In this document: piece by piece, positions 31,951 to 40,956 of the stretch | How the letters are laid out: the number at the start of each line of letters is the position of its first letter | How positions within the stretch are numbered: position 1 is the stretch's first letter | Source of the DNA: Sedimentisphaerales bacterium | Lineage (GTDB): Bacteria > Planctomycetota > Phycisphaerae > Sedimentisphaerales > Anaerohalosphaeraceae | Reading direction: 5' to 3' | Length of the DNA: 48,396 nucleotides | Assembly (NCBI GenBank): GCA_016926155.1 | Contig: JAFGPC010000125.1 | Location: 1-48,396, forward strand | Translations under genes and position numbers: made by a program | The notes under the pieces: model-generated | Database searches by the model: none | The model's input: the letters and a program-made list of their open reading frames with translations, nothing else | What the model was told of the DNA's origin: nothing

Positions 31951-34224
31951 ATGTCACCGACCATGTCGGATCATCCAATTGAAAAAAAACGTAACCGCAA
32001 AACACGACCGCCGGTAAGGCAATTCTGGCGTGTCTGGAAATACGTCTGGCCTCAATGGTTTCGTCTTGCTTGGGTTGTAATCACCGCTCTCTTTGTAGGT
32101 ATGCTGTTTTCGGTAAGTTTTATGGCGATCATCCCTCTTCTGAAGGTGATGATGGGCGAAGAAGGCCTACATGGATGGATCGACCGTAAGTGTTGTGACC
32201 TTCGTTACGGCATGGATTTTTATGTACCCAATCGTTCGGATTTCATGGGGGTCAACGCCGAGATTGCCTATTATCTTCTTGTCACAGGAGTCGAGGAGGA
32301 GGAGAGGGCCTATGCAAATGGTTTTCGGCCTCAAGACCGCATCCTGGATGTAGCCCATTATGCGCGTGAAAAGGGACTTGAAAAGGTTCCTGCCTCCAGA
32401 CTGCTGGAACTTCTGGCGACAGCCGAAGACGGTGTCTCTCTTCCGGTGCGAATCCTGCGGCCGAATGCGTCCGGAATACAGGAGCCAAGGGAAATCGTCT
32501 TGCACACTCTCAAGCATCCGGACAACATCTCTCCGGAGGAGATGCCGCTGTCTTCTCGCCTGGAATGGGGCTTCAAATGGGCGATTGTGCACTGGGCCCA
32601 AAAGGCAATCAGTGTTGTTTCTCGAGAAGAATCGCGTACCGCGCGAAGCCAAAGTGTGGTCTTTATCATTCTGGTGATGGCCTTCATCACTTCATTCCGA
32701 TGTATCGGTACGTTCGTACAAAAATATCTGTCCGAGAGGGTGGTGCAGACGGCAATCACTCATTTGCGTGATGATGTATTTGCTCATGTGATGTTCATGC
32801 CGATCGGCTTTTTTTCCGTAAAAGGAACCAGTGATACGATCAGCCGGATTCTTGGAGATACGGCCGCCTCGGGAAAAGGGATTAAAATTCTCCTGGGCAA
32901 AGCCCTCCTGGAGCCGATCAAGGCTTTCTTCTGTCTTGTCGGGGCCATGTTGATCAACTGGCAACTGGCATTGATTTTTATGGCGGCGGCGCCGGTTACG
33001 ATTGCCTTACTGGGTCTTCTGGGTAAAAAAATGCGTCGGGCGACCAAACGTTCACTGATTGCCAGCGCTATGATGCTGGGACGTTTGCAGGATAGTATCA
33101 GTGCGTTGCGTGTCGTAAAAGTGTATAACCGTCAGAACACGGAGGTAGTATCTTTCAGTGGCGTGAACCGTCAATTGTTGCGACGGGCGATTCATATTGC
33201 CAAACTGGATGCGGCGACCGGTCCGATTATGGAATTTTTGGGAATGGTGGCCGGATCAGCGGCTCTTCTTGTCGGGGTGCACTGGGTTATGCAAAACGAC
33301 ATGGAAGGCAGTTTTTTCTTCGCCCTTTTGGTTCTGCTTGGGACCAGTGCTGAATCGGTCCGGAAAGTCAGCGATGTCTGGAACCGCGTGCAAGAGGCCA
33401 ATGCGGCGGCGGATCGCGTCTTTGAAATTGTCGACAATCCTTTGGAGCACGAGGACCCCGAGGCCTTTGAATTGAAACCTTTGCATGAGGAAGTTGAATT
33501 TCGCGATATTACATTTTCGTATCCCGGCGCCGATACCACCGCGTTGAATGATGTGAGTCTGAAAGTGCAGGCGGGGCAGACCATTGCCGTGGTGGGGCCA
33601 AACGGATCGGGTAAAACCACCCTGATCAATCTGATTCCGCGTTTTTATGATCCCGATGCTGGACAAGTCTTTATTGACGGACAAGACATTCATATGGCGA
33701 CTCTGCGAAGCCTTCGAGCCCAGATCGGGATGGTGACACAGAATGTAGTGACCTTTCATGAGTCTGTAGCAGCCAATATCGGATACGGGAAAGAGGGAGC
33801 GACTCGTGAGGAAATCATAGCGGCGGCCCAAAAAGCGCATGCGCATGAATTTATTGAGCGCCTCCCGGATGGGTATGATACTGTAATCGGAGAACACGGA
33901 TCGGGTTTTAGCGGAGGGCAGTTGCAGCGGCTTGTCATTGCCCGGGCGGTAGTGAAAAATCCAGCTATCCTGATCTTTGACGAAGCAATGAGCCAAATTG
34001 ATGCCGATAGCGAGGCGAAAATCAATGAGGCACTGTCGGAACTGATGGAAGGACGAACCTGCTTTATTATTGCACATCGTTTCAGCACGGTTGTTCATGC
34101 CGATTCGATTGTGGTGATGGATAAAGGCGGAATCGTAGCGCAGGGCAGACACGGCGAACTGATGGAATCATGCAGCGTGTATCGCAGCCTTTATGAAACG
34201 CAGTTAATTACCGCCGATGAATAA
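31951..34224 (+). CDS. MsbA-type ABC exporter with a PDZ-like insertion in the first outer loop, 757 aa
   Basis: One chain carries a transmembrane domain and an ATPase. The ATPase is complete: Walker A Gly-Pro-Asn-Gly-Ser-Gly-Lys-Thr (about 549-556), signature Phe-Ser-Gly-Gly-Gln (653-657), Walker B Ile-Leu-Ile-Phe-Asp-Glu-Ala (673-679) and the switch histidine at 709. Between the first membrane helix (about 36-62) and the second (about 234-256) lies a loop of some 170 residues, where MsbA has only a short turn. Residues 100-188 of it look like a PDZ domain: Ala-Asn-Gly-Phe-Arg-Pro-Gln-Asp-Arg-Ile-Leu-Asp-Val, a helix, then Val-Ser-Leu-Pro-Val-Arg-Ile-Leu-Arg. The family exports lipid-linked glycans or lipid A. 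It follows rfbB and precedes glycosyltransferases. AAGGAT precedes the ATG. Confidence 0.9.
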   Translation: MSPTMSDHPIEKKRNRKTRPPVRQFWRVWKYVWPQWFRLAWVVITALFVGMLFSVSFMAIIPLLKVMMGEEGLHGWIDRKCCDLRYGMDFYVPNRSDFMGVNAEIAYYLLVTGVEEEERAYANGFRPQDRILDVAHYAREKGLEKVPASRLLELLATAEDGVSLPVRILRPNASGIQEPREIVLHTLKHPDNISPEEMPLSSRLEWGFKWAIVHWAQKAISVVSREESRTARSQSVVFIILVMAFITSFRCIGTFVQKYLSERVVQTAITHLRDDVFAHVMFMPIGFFSVKGTSDTISRILGDTAASGKGIKILLGKALLEPIKAFFCLVGAMLINWQLALIFMAAAPVTIALLGLLGKKMRRATKRSLIASAMMLGRLQDSISALRVVKVYNRQNTEVVSFSGVNRQLLRRAIHIAKLDAATGPIMEFLGMVAGSAALLVGVHWVMQNDMEGSFFFALLVLLGTSAESVRKVSDVWNRVQEANAAADRVFEIVDNPLEHEDPEAFELKPLHEEVEFRDITFSYPGADTTALNDVSLKVQAGQTIAVVGPNGSGKTTLINLIPRFYDPDAGQVFIDGQDIHMATLRSLRAQIGMVTQNVVTFHESVAANIGYGKEGATREEIIAAAQKAHAHEFIERLPDGYDTVIGEHGSGFSGGQLQRLVIARAVVKNPAILIFDEAMSQIDADSEAKINEALSELMEGRTCFIIAHRFSTVVHADSIVVMDKGGIVAQGRHGELMESCSVYRSLYETQLITADE

Positions 34225-34364
34225 CGTTTGTCTGCAAGGAAGGCGTAACAGTGCATGGTTCGGGGCTGACATGCGGAAGCGAAATCATCTGTCTCGGTCT
34301 TGCTGCTATCCTGTTATCGTGATGTATAGAATGGAGAGGTCTATTCTCTCTGCAAGGCGCTGTC

Positions 34365-35540
34365 ATGGAATCTGAGAAAATTACTCTGGCGATGGTATGG
34401 GGCAAGCCCGGATCGGCAGTGACCAGTGTGGATGATCTGGTTGTCGGATTGGATCGGGAACGGTTTCACATTCTTTTTATCTATCTTTCCGGTTCAGGCG
34501 AAGATTCGAACCACCTGGAAGACATGGGATTTCCCGTGTTCTATCTGTCTAATATAGATCGCCTGAACGCCTTTCGACCTTCCATTTTATGGAATTTAAT
34601 CAGGCTTCTCCACCGCGAAAAAGTCGACCTTGTCCATTCGCATACACACAAGGCCACATTTTACGCATCGCTTGCGGGGATGTTTATCCGTCGCCCGGCA
34701 ATCCTGGCTCATGTGCATGGCCTGAATCGCAGTGCTCGCGGACGAAGAAAAATGACCAATCTGCTGACTCTATGGCGTGTGAATCGATTCTTGCCGGTTG
34801 CCGAGGCGGTGCGGCGTGATCTTGTTGGTCATAATCTATGTATGACGGAGTCGAGAACGACGGTGATGGAGAATTCCATCGAGTTCACACGATTTGCTGA
34901 GGTTCCTTGCGATCACCATGAAGTGCGTGGGCGATTTGGAGTGACCGAAGATGCGTTTGTGTTCGGAATGGTGGGCCGACTGGCGGCCACTAAAGGAATT
35001 GATTACCTGATCCGGGCGTTTGCCGAGATGCGAAGGGATATCCCGCAGTCGCATTTGGTGTTGATCGGTACTGGGGATCGACAGCCATATGAACAATTGG
35101 CAAAGCAATGCGACTGTCTGACAGCGGTTCATTTTTTGGGATATCGAGATGATGTGAGAGAACTGTATCAGGGGATGGATGCATTTGTACTGTCTTCCGT
35201 GGCGGAAGGGATGCCGCGGGCGATTTTGGAGGCGATGGCCTCCGGGACTCCCTGCGTGGCCACTCGGGTTGGCGGGGTGTCGGAGATTGTCATCGAGGGG
35301 GAAACCGGTTTTCTTGCCGACCCGGCGGATGTTGCATCCCTCGCTCAAGCGATGAAAAAAATGGCCGTACTCGATTCGATAAAAAAAGCTGCGATGATTC
35401 ATCGGGCCCGAAAAATGGTTCGAACAACCTATTCGCATGTTGTGGTGAGGGAGAAGTTACGACGTATTTATGAACAGGAATATGAAAAGCGTCATCCCCA
35501 TGCCGGTCGGGATAGGAATAGAAAGGATGAAGCGTTGTAA
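34365..35540 (+). CDS. GT4-family glycosyltransferase, 391 aa
   Basis: A GT-B fold enzyme with the family 4 C-terminal motif, Glu-Gly-Met-Pro-Arg-Ala-Ile-Leu-Glu-Ala-Met-Ala-Ser-Gly, whose two glutamates bracket the sugar-nucleotide phosphate site, preceded by Met-Val-Gly-Arg-Leu-Ala-Ala-Thr-Lys-Gly. The N-terminal half has Val-Asp-Leu-Val-His-Ser-His-Thr-His-Lys. It adds a sugar to a growing surface glycan, at the inner face of the membrane; donor and acceptor are unknown. A basic tail ends the protein. The stop overlaps the next ATG by one base. The 140 bases before it hold no evident gene. Confidence 0.9.
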   Translation: MESEKITLAMVWGKPGSAVTSVDDLVVGLDRERFHILFIYLSGSGEDSNHLEDMGFPVFYLSNIDRLNAFRPSILWNLIRLLHREKVDLVHSHTHKATFYASLAGMFIRRPAILAHVHGLNRSARGRRKMTNLLTLWRVNRFLPVAEAVRRDLVGHNLCMTESRTTVMENSIEFTRFAEVPCDHHEVRGRFGVTEDAFVFGMVGRLAATKGIDYLIRAFAEMRRDIPQSHLVLIGTGDRQPYEQLAKQCDCLTAVHFLGYRDDVRELYQGMDAFVLSSVAEGMPRAILEAMASGTPCVATRVGGVSEIVIEGETGFLADPADVASLAQAMKKMAVLDSIKKAAMIHRARKMVRTTYSHVVVREKLRRIYEQEYEKRHPHAGRDRNRKDEAL

Positions 35541-36544
35541 TGGAGCGGCCTCTGATTACCCTTATGATGATTGCGTTTAATCAGGAGCAGTATATTCAAT
35601 ATGCTGTCCAGGCCGCTTTTATGCAAACCTATTCTCCTCTGGAGATCCTTTTGTCTGATGATCGTTCGAGCGATTCGACCTATACGATTATGGAAGAGAT
35701 GGTTGACACCTATCATGGCCCTCATCGTGTGCGTTTGAATCGGAATGAGAACAATCTTGGAATCGGAGGGCATGTCAATCGTCTTATGGAAATGGCGGAG
35801 GGGGAATTGATTGTCGTGGCGGCAGGGGATGATATTTCGGTTCCTCATCGTGTCGAAAAGATATGGACGGAATACCTCTGTTCTGAGGGAAAGGCCAGGT
35901 CGATCTACTCAAATCTGATTGTGATCGATGAGCTGGGACAGTTACAGGAAACGGTTCATATACCGGTAGAGAGAAAAGGGGATGATGTCGAGTCTCGTAT
36001 CCGGGCGATGAGCGCGTGCGGCTGTTCGCATGCTTGGCATCGAAGCGTATTTGATGTGTTTGGTCCGATGTTGCCTGATACGGTTTGTGAGGATAAGGCG
36101 ATTGCGTTTCGGTCCTGTCTGCTTGGTGAAATCCGACATATTGAAGAACCCCTGGTTCATTATCGCAGGCATACAGGTAATATCACAGCGAGGCGGACCG
36201 AGAATTTGCATCGCGAGACCATAGTTGCCCATCTGGCCGAAACGCTGAGAAGACGTCTTGTAACCTTCCGAAATTATCAAAGAGACCTTCTGAAATCGGA
36301 AGCGATCAGAACCTTATCATCGAAGGATCAGGTCGAGTTCGGGCATTATATCCATCAACAGATTTGCCTGCTTGAATTGGAATTTGCCTTCGTACGGGGA
36401 ACGTTTCGGGAGCGTTTGCAGGTGATCGGTCGAGGACGTTCCAAGCAGGTCGGTTTATCACAGATCGGGAAGTGGTGCATTCGCCTGGTATATCCCTATG
36501 TCCTTAACAGAACAAAAAAGAAATTGATAAAAGGGATGTCTTAA
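35540..36544 (+). CDS. GT2-family glycosyltransferase, 334 aa
   Basis: The N-terminus, Ile-Thr-Leu-Met-Met-Ile-Ala-Phe-Asn-Gln-Glu, followed by Leu-Leu-Ser-Asp-Asp-Arg-Ser-Ser-Asp-Ser-Thr, is typical of inverting family 2 enzymes, with a later Ala-Ala-Gly-Asp-Asp-Ile supplying the metal-binding acidic pair. About 230 residues of catalytic domain precede a basic C-terminal region that may touch the membrane. It probably adds one sugar to the repeat unit. It overlaps the GT4 gene by one base, so both are likely co-translated. Confidence 0.9.
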   Translation: MERPLITLMMIAFNQEQYIQYAVQAAFMQTYSPLEILLSDDRSSDSTYTIMEEMVDTYHGPHRVRLNRNENNLGIGGHVNRLMEMAEGELIVVAAGDDISVPHRVEKIWTEYLCSEGKARSIYSNLIVIDELGQLQETVHIPVERKGDDVESRIRAMSACGCSHAWHRSVFDVFGPMLPDTVCEDKAIAFRSCLLGEIRHIEEPLVHYRRHTGNITARRTENLHRETIVAHLAETLRRRLVTFRNYQRDLLKSEAIRTLSSKDQVEFGHYIHQQICLLELEFAFVRGTFRERLQVIGRGRSKQVGLSQIGKWCIRLVYPYVLNRTKKKLIKGMS

Positions 36545-36603
36545 TCGCCGTGAAAAAGATGGGGATCCAAAAGTTAGGAACAAATGCTCGATGTTCAGAA
36601 ACA

Positions 36604-36632
36604 TTGACGGATTCGATTTATATCGGTACATT
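36604..36632 (+). promoter_or_regulatory. possible internal promoter for the amino-sugar genes
   Basis: TTGACG (36604-36609) and TACATT (36627-36632) are 17 bases apart, 60 bases before the ketoisomerase gene. The 147-base gap here is the largest within this stretch of the locus, which supports a separate transcription start. The -10 matches only four of six. Confidence 0.4.
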
Positions 36633-36691
36633 TATGCATGAATTCATGGAAGATACTGCGCGATAGGGATTAACCGATAAAGGGCAAAGAT

Positions 36692-37630
36692 ATGGGCAAA
36701 ATCTCTGAAGCTGGATGTATACATCCCCAGGCCATCGTTGAGCCCGGGGCGAAAATTGGTGCCGGGACTCGTGTCTGGGCGTTTGCTCATGTTCTGCCCG
36801 GTGCGAAAGTGGGCAAACAATGTAACCTGTGCGATCATACCTTTCTTGAGAACGATGTCATTCTCGGCGATGAAGTGACCGTGAAGTGCGGTGTTTATCT
36901 CTGGGATGGTATTGAGATTCAAGACCGCGTTTTCATCGGTCCCAATGCGACGTTCACCAACGATAAATTCCCGCGCAGCCGTCAATATCCCGAGCGGTTT
37001 GAACGCACTGTTGTCTGTCAGGGGGCGTCGATCGGGGCCAATGCTACGATTCTTCCCGGTTTAACAATCGGTGCTAACGCCATGGTCGGAGCCGGCGCGG
37101 TTGTCACCCATGATGTTCCCGCCAATTCCATCGTGACCGGTAATCCGGCTCGCATTGTCGGATATGTCGATACGGCCGTGAAACCTTCTCTGCGTTCAAA
37201 AGAATCGACGGAGGTGGAAGATTCCACTGTACAAGGCGTCAAGTTGATTCGGATGCACCATGTGGAAGATATGCGAGGCGATCTGTGTGTGGCCCAATGG
37301 GAAAGCGATCTTCCCTTTACGCCGCGACGGGTGTTTTATGTGTATAATGTGCCAAATGTGCGGGTGCGGGGTGAACATGCCCACAAAGAATGCCACCAGT
37401 TCCTTGTCTGTGTTTCCGGATCTGTATCGGTGGTAGTGGATGACGGCCGGAACCGCGAGGAGTATAGCCTTGATCGACCCTGGATCGGCCTGTATCTGCC
37501 GCCTCGAGTCTGGGGGATTCAATACAAATATTCCGCCAATGCCGTTTTGATGGTGTTTGCCTCTCATCTGTATGATGCCGACGATTATCTTCGTGAATAC
37601 GACGCATTTTTGAAGTTTATCGGGAGCTGA
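36692..37630 (+). CDS. bifunctional N-acyltransferase / dTDP-4-keto-6-deoxyhexose 3,4-ketoisomerase (FdtD/WxcM-like), 312 aa
   Basis: Residues 1 to about 165 form a left-handed beta-helix acyltransferase: hexapeptide repeats such as Ile-Gly-Ala-Gly-Thr-Arg-Val and Ile-Gly-Ala-Asn-Ala-Met-Val, ending Gly-Asn-Pro-Ala-Arg-Ile-Val-Gly. Residues from about 180 form a cupin of the FdtA/QdtA (WxcM) family: [13 protein letters not shown] holds the catalytic histidines, and Leu-Pro-Pro-Arg-Val-Trp-Gly follows. The cupin moves the keto group of dTDP-4-keto-6-deoxyglucose from C4 to C3; the helix acylates the 3-amino group added by the next gene product. The fusion parallels FdtD of Shewanella. Whether the product is the Fuc3N or Qui3N type depends on C4 stereochemistry and cannot be read here. 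Confidence 0.88.
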   Translation: MGKISEAGCIHPQAIVEPGAKIGAGTRVWAFAHVLPGAKVGKQCNLCDHTFLENDVILGDEVTVKCGVYLWDGIEIQDRVFIGPNATFTNDKFPRSRQYPERFERTVVCQGASIGANATILPGLTIGANAMVGAGAVVTHDVPANSIVTGNPARIVGYVDTAVKPSLRSKESTEVEDSTVQGVKLIRMHHVEDMRGDLCVAQWESDLPFTPRRVFYVYNVPNVRVRGEHAHKECHQFLVCVSGSVSVVVDDGRNREEYSLDRPWIGLYLPPRVWGIQYKYSANAVLMVFASHLYDADDYLREYDAFLKFIGS

Positions 37631-37632
37631 GC

Positions 37633-38727
37633 GTGTCGATCCCTGCGTTGGATATGAAAACTCCTTACCTCGAACTACAAGAGGAGCTTGATGCGGTTTA
37701 TAAGCGATTCATGCGTTCCGGGTGGTACGTTCTGGGCGAAGAAACGAGGGCGTTTGAACAGGAGTACGCAGCCTATTGTGAAAGTCAATATTGCATTGGA
37801 ATTTCCAGCGGTCTGGATGCTTTACATCTGGCGCTGCGGGCTTGCGACATTGGCAAGGGGGATGAAGTCATCGTTCCTTCCAATACCTATATTGCCACCT
37901 GGCTGGCGGTTACCTATGCCGGAGCAATGCCCGTTCCGGTTGAGCCGGATGTAAAGACCTTCAACATCGATCCGGATCGTATCGAAGCGGCAATCACCTC
38001 ACGCACGAAAGCCATTATGCCGGTTCATCTTTATGGACAACCCGCCGATATGGATCCGATTATGCGGATTGCCTCGAACCATTCCTTGCGGGTGCTTGTT
38101 GACAATGCCCAATCGCAGGGAGCTCGATATAAAGGTCGCCGTACAGGAGGACTCGGACATGTAACGGCCCACAGTTTCTATCCGGGTAAAAATCTCGGCG
38201 CGTTCGGTGAAGCGGGCGCTGTAACGACCGATGACGCGCAAGTGGCCGAAAAGGTAGGCGTCTTGAGAAATTATGGTTCTCAGATCAAGTATCATAACCG
38301 GTATAAAGGATTTAATGCGAGGATAGATGAGCTGCAGGCCGGCTTTCTTCGAGTGAAATTAAAAGTTCTGGATACATGGAATGACCGTCGCAGGGAACGG
38401 GCCAAACAATATATAGGAGGATTACAGGATTTCCCGAATGTCGTTCTGCCTGTTGTGCCGCAGTGGGCCGAGCCTGTCTGGCATCAGTTTGTGATTCGTC
38501 ATCCGCGACGGGATGTATTGCAGACCAGGCTGAGAGAGGCGGGGATCGGTTCGTTGATCCATTATCCCATTCCACCCCATTTGTCCGAAGCCTATTCGGA
38601 CATGGGCTGGAAGGCCGGAGATTTTCCTCTGGCCGAGGATCTGGCGCGAACGGTTTTAAGCCTGCCCATGGGGCCGCATCTAACGGCGCAGCAGGTTGCT
38701 TTTGTCGTAGAGCAAATCCGTGCCTGA
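37633..38727 (+). CDS. PLP-dependent sugar 3-aminotransferase (DegT/DnrJ/EryC1 family; FdtB/QdtB-like), 364 aa
   Basis: A fold-type I aminotransferase. Ser-Ser-Gly-Leu-Asp-Ala-Leu-His-Leu-Ala-Leu binds the cofactor phosphate, Val-Asp-Asn-Ala-Gln-Ser-Gln-Gly contains the aspartate that contacts the pyridine ring, and Ser-Phe-Tyr-Pro-Gly-Lys-Asn-Leu-Gly holds the Schiff-base lysine. Placed two bases after the ketoisomerase gene, it should transfer an amino group to C3 of the 3-keto sugar. The start is GTG at 37633 with GGGAG seven bases ahead. Together with rfbA and rfbB the set suffices for a dTDP-3-acylamino-3,6-dideoxyhexose. Confidence 0.92.
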   Translation: MSIPALDMKTPYLELQEELDAVYKRFMRSGWYVLGEETRAFEQEYAAYCESQYCIGISSGLDALHLALRACDIGKGDEVIVPSNTYIATWLAVTYAGAMPVPVEPDVKTFNIDPDRIEAAITSRTKAIMPVHLYGQPADMDPIMRIASNHSLRVLVDNAQSQGARYKGRRTGGLGHVTAHSFYPGKNLGAFGEAGAVTTDDAQVAEKVGVLRNYGSQIKYHNRYKGFNARIDELQAGFLRVKLKVLDTWNDRRRERAKQYIGGLQDFPNVVLPVVPQWAEPVWHQFVIRHPRRDVLQTRLREAGIGSLIHYPIPPHLSEAYSDMGWKAGDFPLAEDLARTVLSLPMGPHLTAQQVAFVVEQIRA

Positions 38728-38763
38728 AATCTTATGAAAAGATATCGTACACTGTAGAGATGT

Positions 38764-39345
38764 ATGGGAGGTGCCCATCGTTTGAAATATATGTTTTACA
38801 AATGGACCGCCTGGATAAAGACTCTTTCGAGACATCTGTTCATGGGTAAACGAGTACGTCTGTTTGTCCCTTTGCGATGTGACGGGGAAGGAAAGGTGTA
38901 TGTATCAGAGCGAACCAAGTTAGGTTGGCCGCAGGCGCCGCGTTATGGCAATGGATGCATACTGCTGCAGGCGCGAACTAAAGAGGCCGTTATCCGGATC
39001 GGAAACCATTGTGCGATTTCCAATAATGTCTCTGTGATAGCGATGGAATCTGTGGAAATCGGAGAAGATTGTCTGATTGGGGAACTGGTTTCCATCATGG
39101 ACAGCGATTTTCATGGGATTGCCCCGGAGCAGCGCCGATCAGGTCCCATTCAAACCAGGCCGATAACGATTGAGAAAAACGTCTGGCTGGGAAGTCGTGT
39201 CATTGTTCAGAAAGGAGTGACGATCGGTGAAAATTCCATTGTCACTCCCAATGCTGTGGTGACGGCAAACATTCCTCCCAATGTGATCGCCGGCGGCATC
39301 CCGGCCAGAGTTATCCGAGCCTTGACGGAAGGCGATCATGTCTAA
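38764..39345 (+). CDS. hexapeptide-repeat acyltransferase (O-acetyltransferase-like), 193 aa
   Basis: Left-handed beta-helix repeats run through the second half: Ile-Gly-Asn-His-Cys-Ala-Ile, Ile-Gly-Glu-Asp-Cys-Leu-Ile, then Asn-Val-Trp-Leu-Gly-Ser-Arg-Val-Ile-Val-Gln-Lys-Gly-Val and the usual ending Ala-Gly-Gly-Ile-Pro-Ala-Arg-Val-Ile. Asp-Ser-Asp-Phe-His-Gly contains the histidine that is catalytic in maltose and galactoside acetyltransferases. It probably acetylates a sugar of the surface glycan. The first 30 residues are basic and aromatic; a start nine codons later is possible as no clear ribosome binding site is present. It overlaps the next gene by eight bases. Confidence 0.85.
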   Translation: MGGAHRLKYMFYKWTAWIKTLSRHLFMGKRVRLFVPLRCDGEGKVYVSERTKLGWPQAPRYGNGCILLQARTKEAVIRIGNHCAISNNVSVIAMESVEIGEDCLIGELVSIMDSDFHGIAPEQRRSGPIQTRPITIEKNVWLGSRVIVQKGVTIGENSIVTPNAVVTANIPPNVIAGGIPARVIRALTEGDHV

Positions 39346-40264
39346 GCCTCTGACCAATATTATATTTACTCGAAACCGTCCTTTGCAACTGGCCGCCTAT
39401 CTGGAAAGCTTCTTGCAAAGTATGGGTCCGGCGGTCCATCAAGTGTATATTATTTATAAAGAGGATTTGTTTGATGAGGAGTATACCAAGGTCTTCAGTA
39501 TGTTCCCTCAATGTCGGATCGTCCGGGAACAGGAATTTCATCAGGATTTCATGTGTGTTTTTGAGCAGGTAGAAACACAGTATGTGATTTTCGCCACTGA
39601 TGATGTGGTCTATTTCGATTCGGTGGATTTTAGTGTGATAAATGCAACCTTTGAACAACGTCGGGATATCTTTGGTTTTACCCTCAAGTTTGGGCCGGAT
39701 TATTTTTCAGATGGAAAAGAACCAATATTCGAGGACCGAATTGGCGACCATACAGTGTATAAAGTAAACTGGAAGAAGGCTATGGACTTGCCGTCTAAAT
39801 ATCCATTTGAGTTGAATAGCACGATCTATAGAACATCCCTGGTTAGAAAGATACTGCACCATATAGGACGGGACCGGACCGGTTGGCAGCGGGCCTTTGC
39901 AGAAGGGACGATCCTGTACAGGCTGGGCAGGCTTTTTTTCTCTCGTAAGCGATTGTATCATGCCTTTCGTACCTTTTACGATCCCAATAACCTGGAAGGG
40001 TATGGATACCGATGGTGCCGCAGTCACAAATGGCAATTATCCAAGTATTTATATTTCCAAAAAATTTGCGCCACGACGCTCCAGGTTAATCGGGTAAATA
40101 CCGTTGTCGATAATCCTGTCTATGGAACGGATGAACATGCCGTCGAAACATTAAATGCAAAATTTCAACAGGGATATCGTCTTAATCTTGATTTTCTACA
40201 AAAAAACAAACCGTCCTACTGTCGAGTGGGGAAAGAATATTTTCAACTGACCAAGACTGACTAA
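39338..40264 (+). CDS. putative GT-A-type glycosyltransferase, 308 aa
   Basis: The start, Thr-Asn-Ile-Ile-Phe-Thr-Arg-Asn-Arg-Pro-Leu-Gln-Leu-Ala-Ala-Tyr-Leu, resembles GT-A glycosyltransferases acting on nucleotide sugars, and Phe-Ala-Thr-Asp-Asp-Val-Val-Tyr-Phe-Asp looks like the acidic metal site. The rest does not match a family I can name; it is aromatic and basic, with a Tyr- and Trp-rich C-terminal part. The location in a glycan locus supports a sugar-transfer role. The ATG overlaps the acyltransferase stop by eight bases. Confidence 0.65.
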   Translation: MSKPLTNIIFTRNRPLQLAAYLESFLQSMGPAVHQVYIIYKEDLFDEEYTKVFSMFPQCRIVREQEFHQDFMCVFEQVETQYVIFATDDVVYFDSVDFSVINATFEQRRDIFGFTLKFGPDYFSDGKEPIFEDRIGDHTVYKVNWKKAMDLPSKYPFELNSTIYRTSLVRKILHHIGRDRTGWQRAFAEGTILYRLGRLFFSRKRLYHAFRTFYDPNNLEGYGYRWCRSHKWQLSKYLYFQKICATTLQVNRVNTVVDNPVYGTDEHAVETLNAKFQQGYRLNLDFLQKNKPSYCRVGKEYFQLTKTD

Positions 40265-40296
40265 TGCCGTCATCTCGGTTTATTTAGGTAACAGAA

Positions 40297-40956
40297 ATGA
40301 TGAAAGTGTTGAGAAACATAGTGAAACGAATTCCCTTTTTGGCCGAGCGATCGCGTCAGAGAAAAATATTGCGGTGGCGCAGCAGGTATGAACAGTGGAA
40401 GCAGGAAGGGGCGGTATTGCCGTTACCTACGTATGGCAAGCAGCTGGTTCTGCAGGAATACGCACTGCGATTCGGTCCTCGTATACTTATCGAAACGGGG
40501 ACTTACACCGGCCACACCGTAATGGGATTGCTGGACAAATTTGACCGAGTCTATTCCATAGAACTGGATCCGACGTTATGCAAAAAGGCGCAGCAGCTCT
40601 TTGCACAATATCCTCATGTGCAAATTATTGAAGGGGCCAGCGAAGTGTGTTTGCCTCATATACTTTCCGAAGTGGATCAACCATGCCTCTTCTGGCTTGA
40701 TGCGCACTATTCAAAAGGGGCGACGGCCAAAGGGGAGACGGAAACGCCAATTATACGCGAACTGGACTCCATTCTGCAGCATTCCCGTTCCCGTGAGCAC
40801 GTTCTTTTAATCGACGATGCACGGTGCTTTACCGGGCAGAATGATTATCCTACAGTGGCCGCGGTTCGAGAGGCCATTCTGAAAGAACATCCAGACTGGC
40901 AATTTGACGAAAAAGATGATATTCTTCGGGCCCATCGAGTACTGGAACGAGCGTGA
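40297..40956 (+). CDS. class I SAM-dependent methyltransferase-like protein, 219 aa
   Basis: The motif Leu-Ile-Glu-Thr-Gly-Thr-Tyr-Thr-Gly-His-Thr, followed by Val-Tyr-Ser-Ile-Glu-Leu-Asp, is the SAM-binding region of a Rossmann-type methyltransferase, and Leu-Phe-Trp-Leu-Asp-Ala-His-Tyr-Ser and Leu-Leu-Ile-Asp-Asp-Ala-Arg correspond to later strands. About 45 basic residues precede the fold. It may methylate a glycan, possibly to cap or modify a chain end; the acceptor is unknown. The next gene starts directly after its stop codon. Confidence 0.75.
   Translation: MMKVLRNIVKRIPFLAERSRQRKILRWRSRYEQWKQEGAVLPLPTYGKQLVLQEYALRFGPRILIETGTYTGHTVMGLLDKFDRVYSIELDPTLCKKAQQLFAQYPHVQIIEGASEVCLPHILSEVDQPCLFWLDAHYSKGATAKGETETPIIRELDSILQHSRSREHVLLIDDARCFTGQNDYPTVAAVREAILKEHPDWQFDEKDDILRAHRVLERA

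Noticed and set aside
36550-36666. 38-codon frame starting GTG between the GT2 and ketoisomerase genes
   Set aside because: No ribosome binding site, and it covers the promoter candidate; chance frame more likely.
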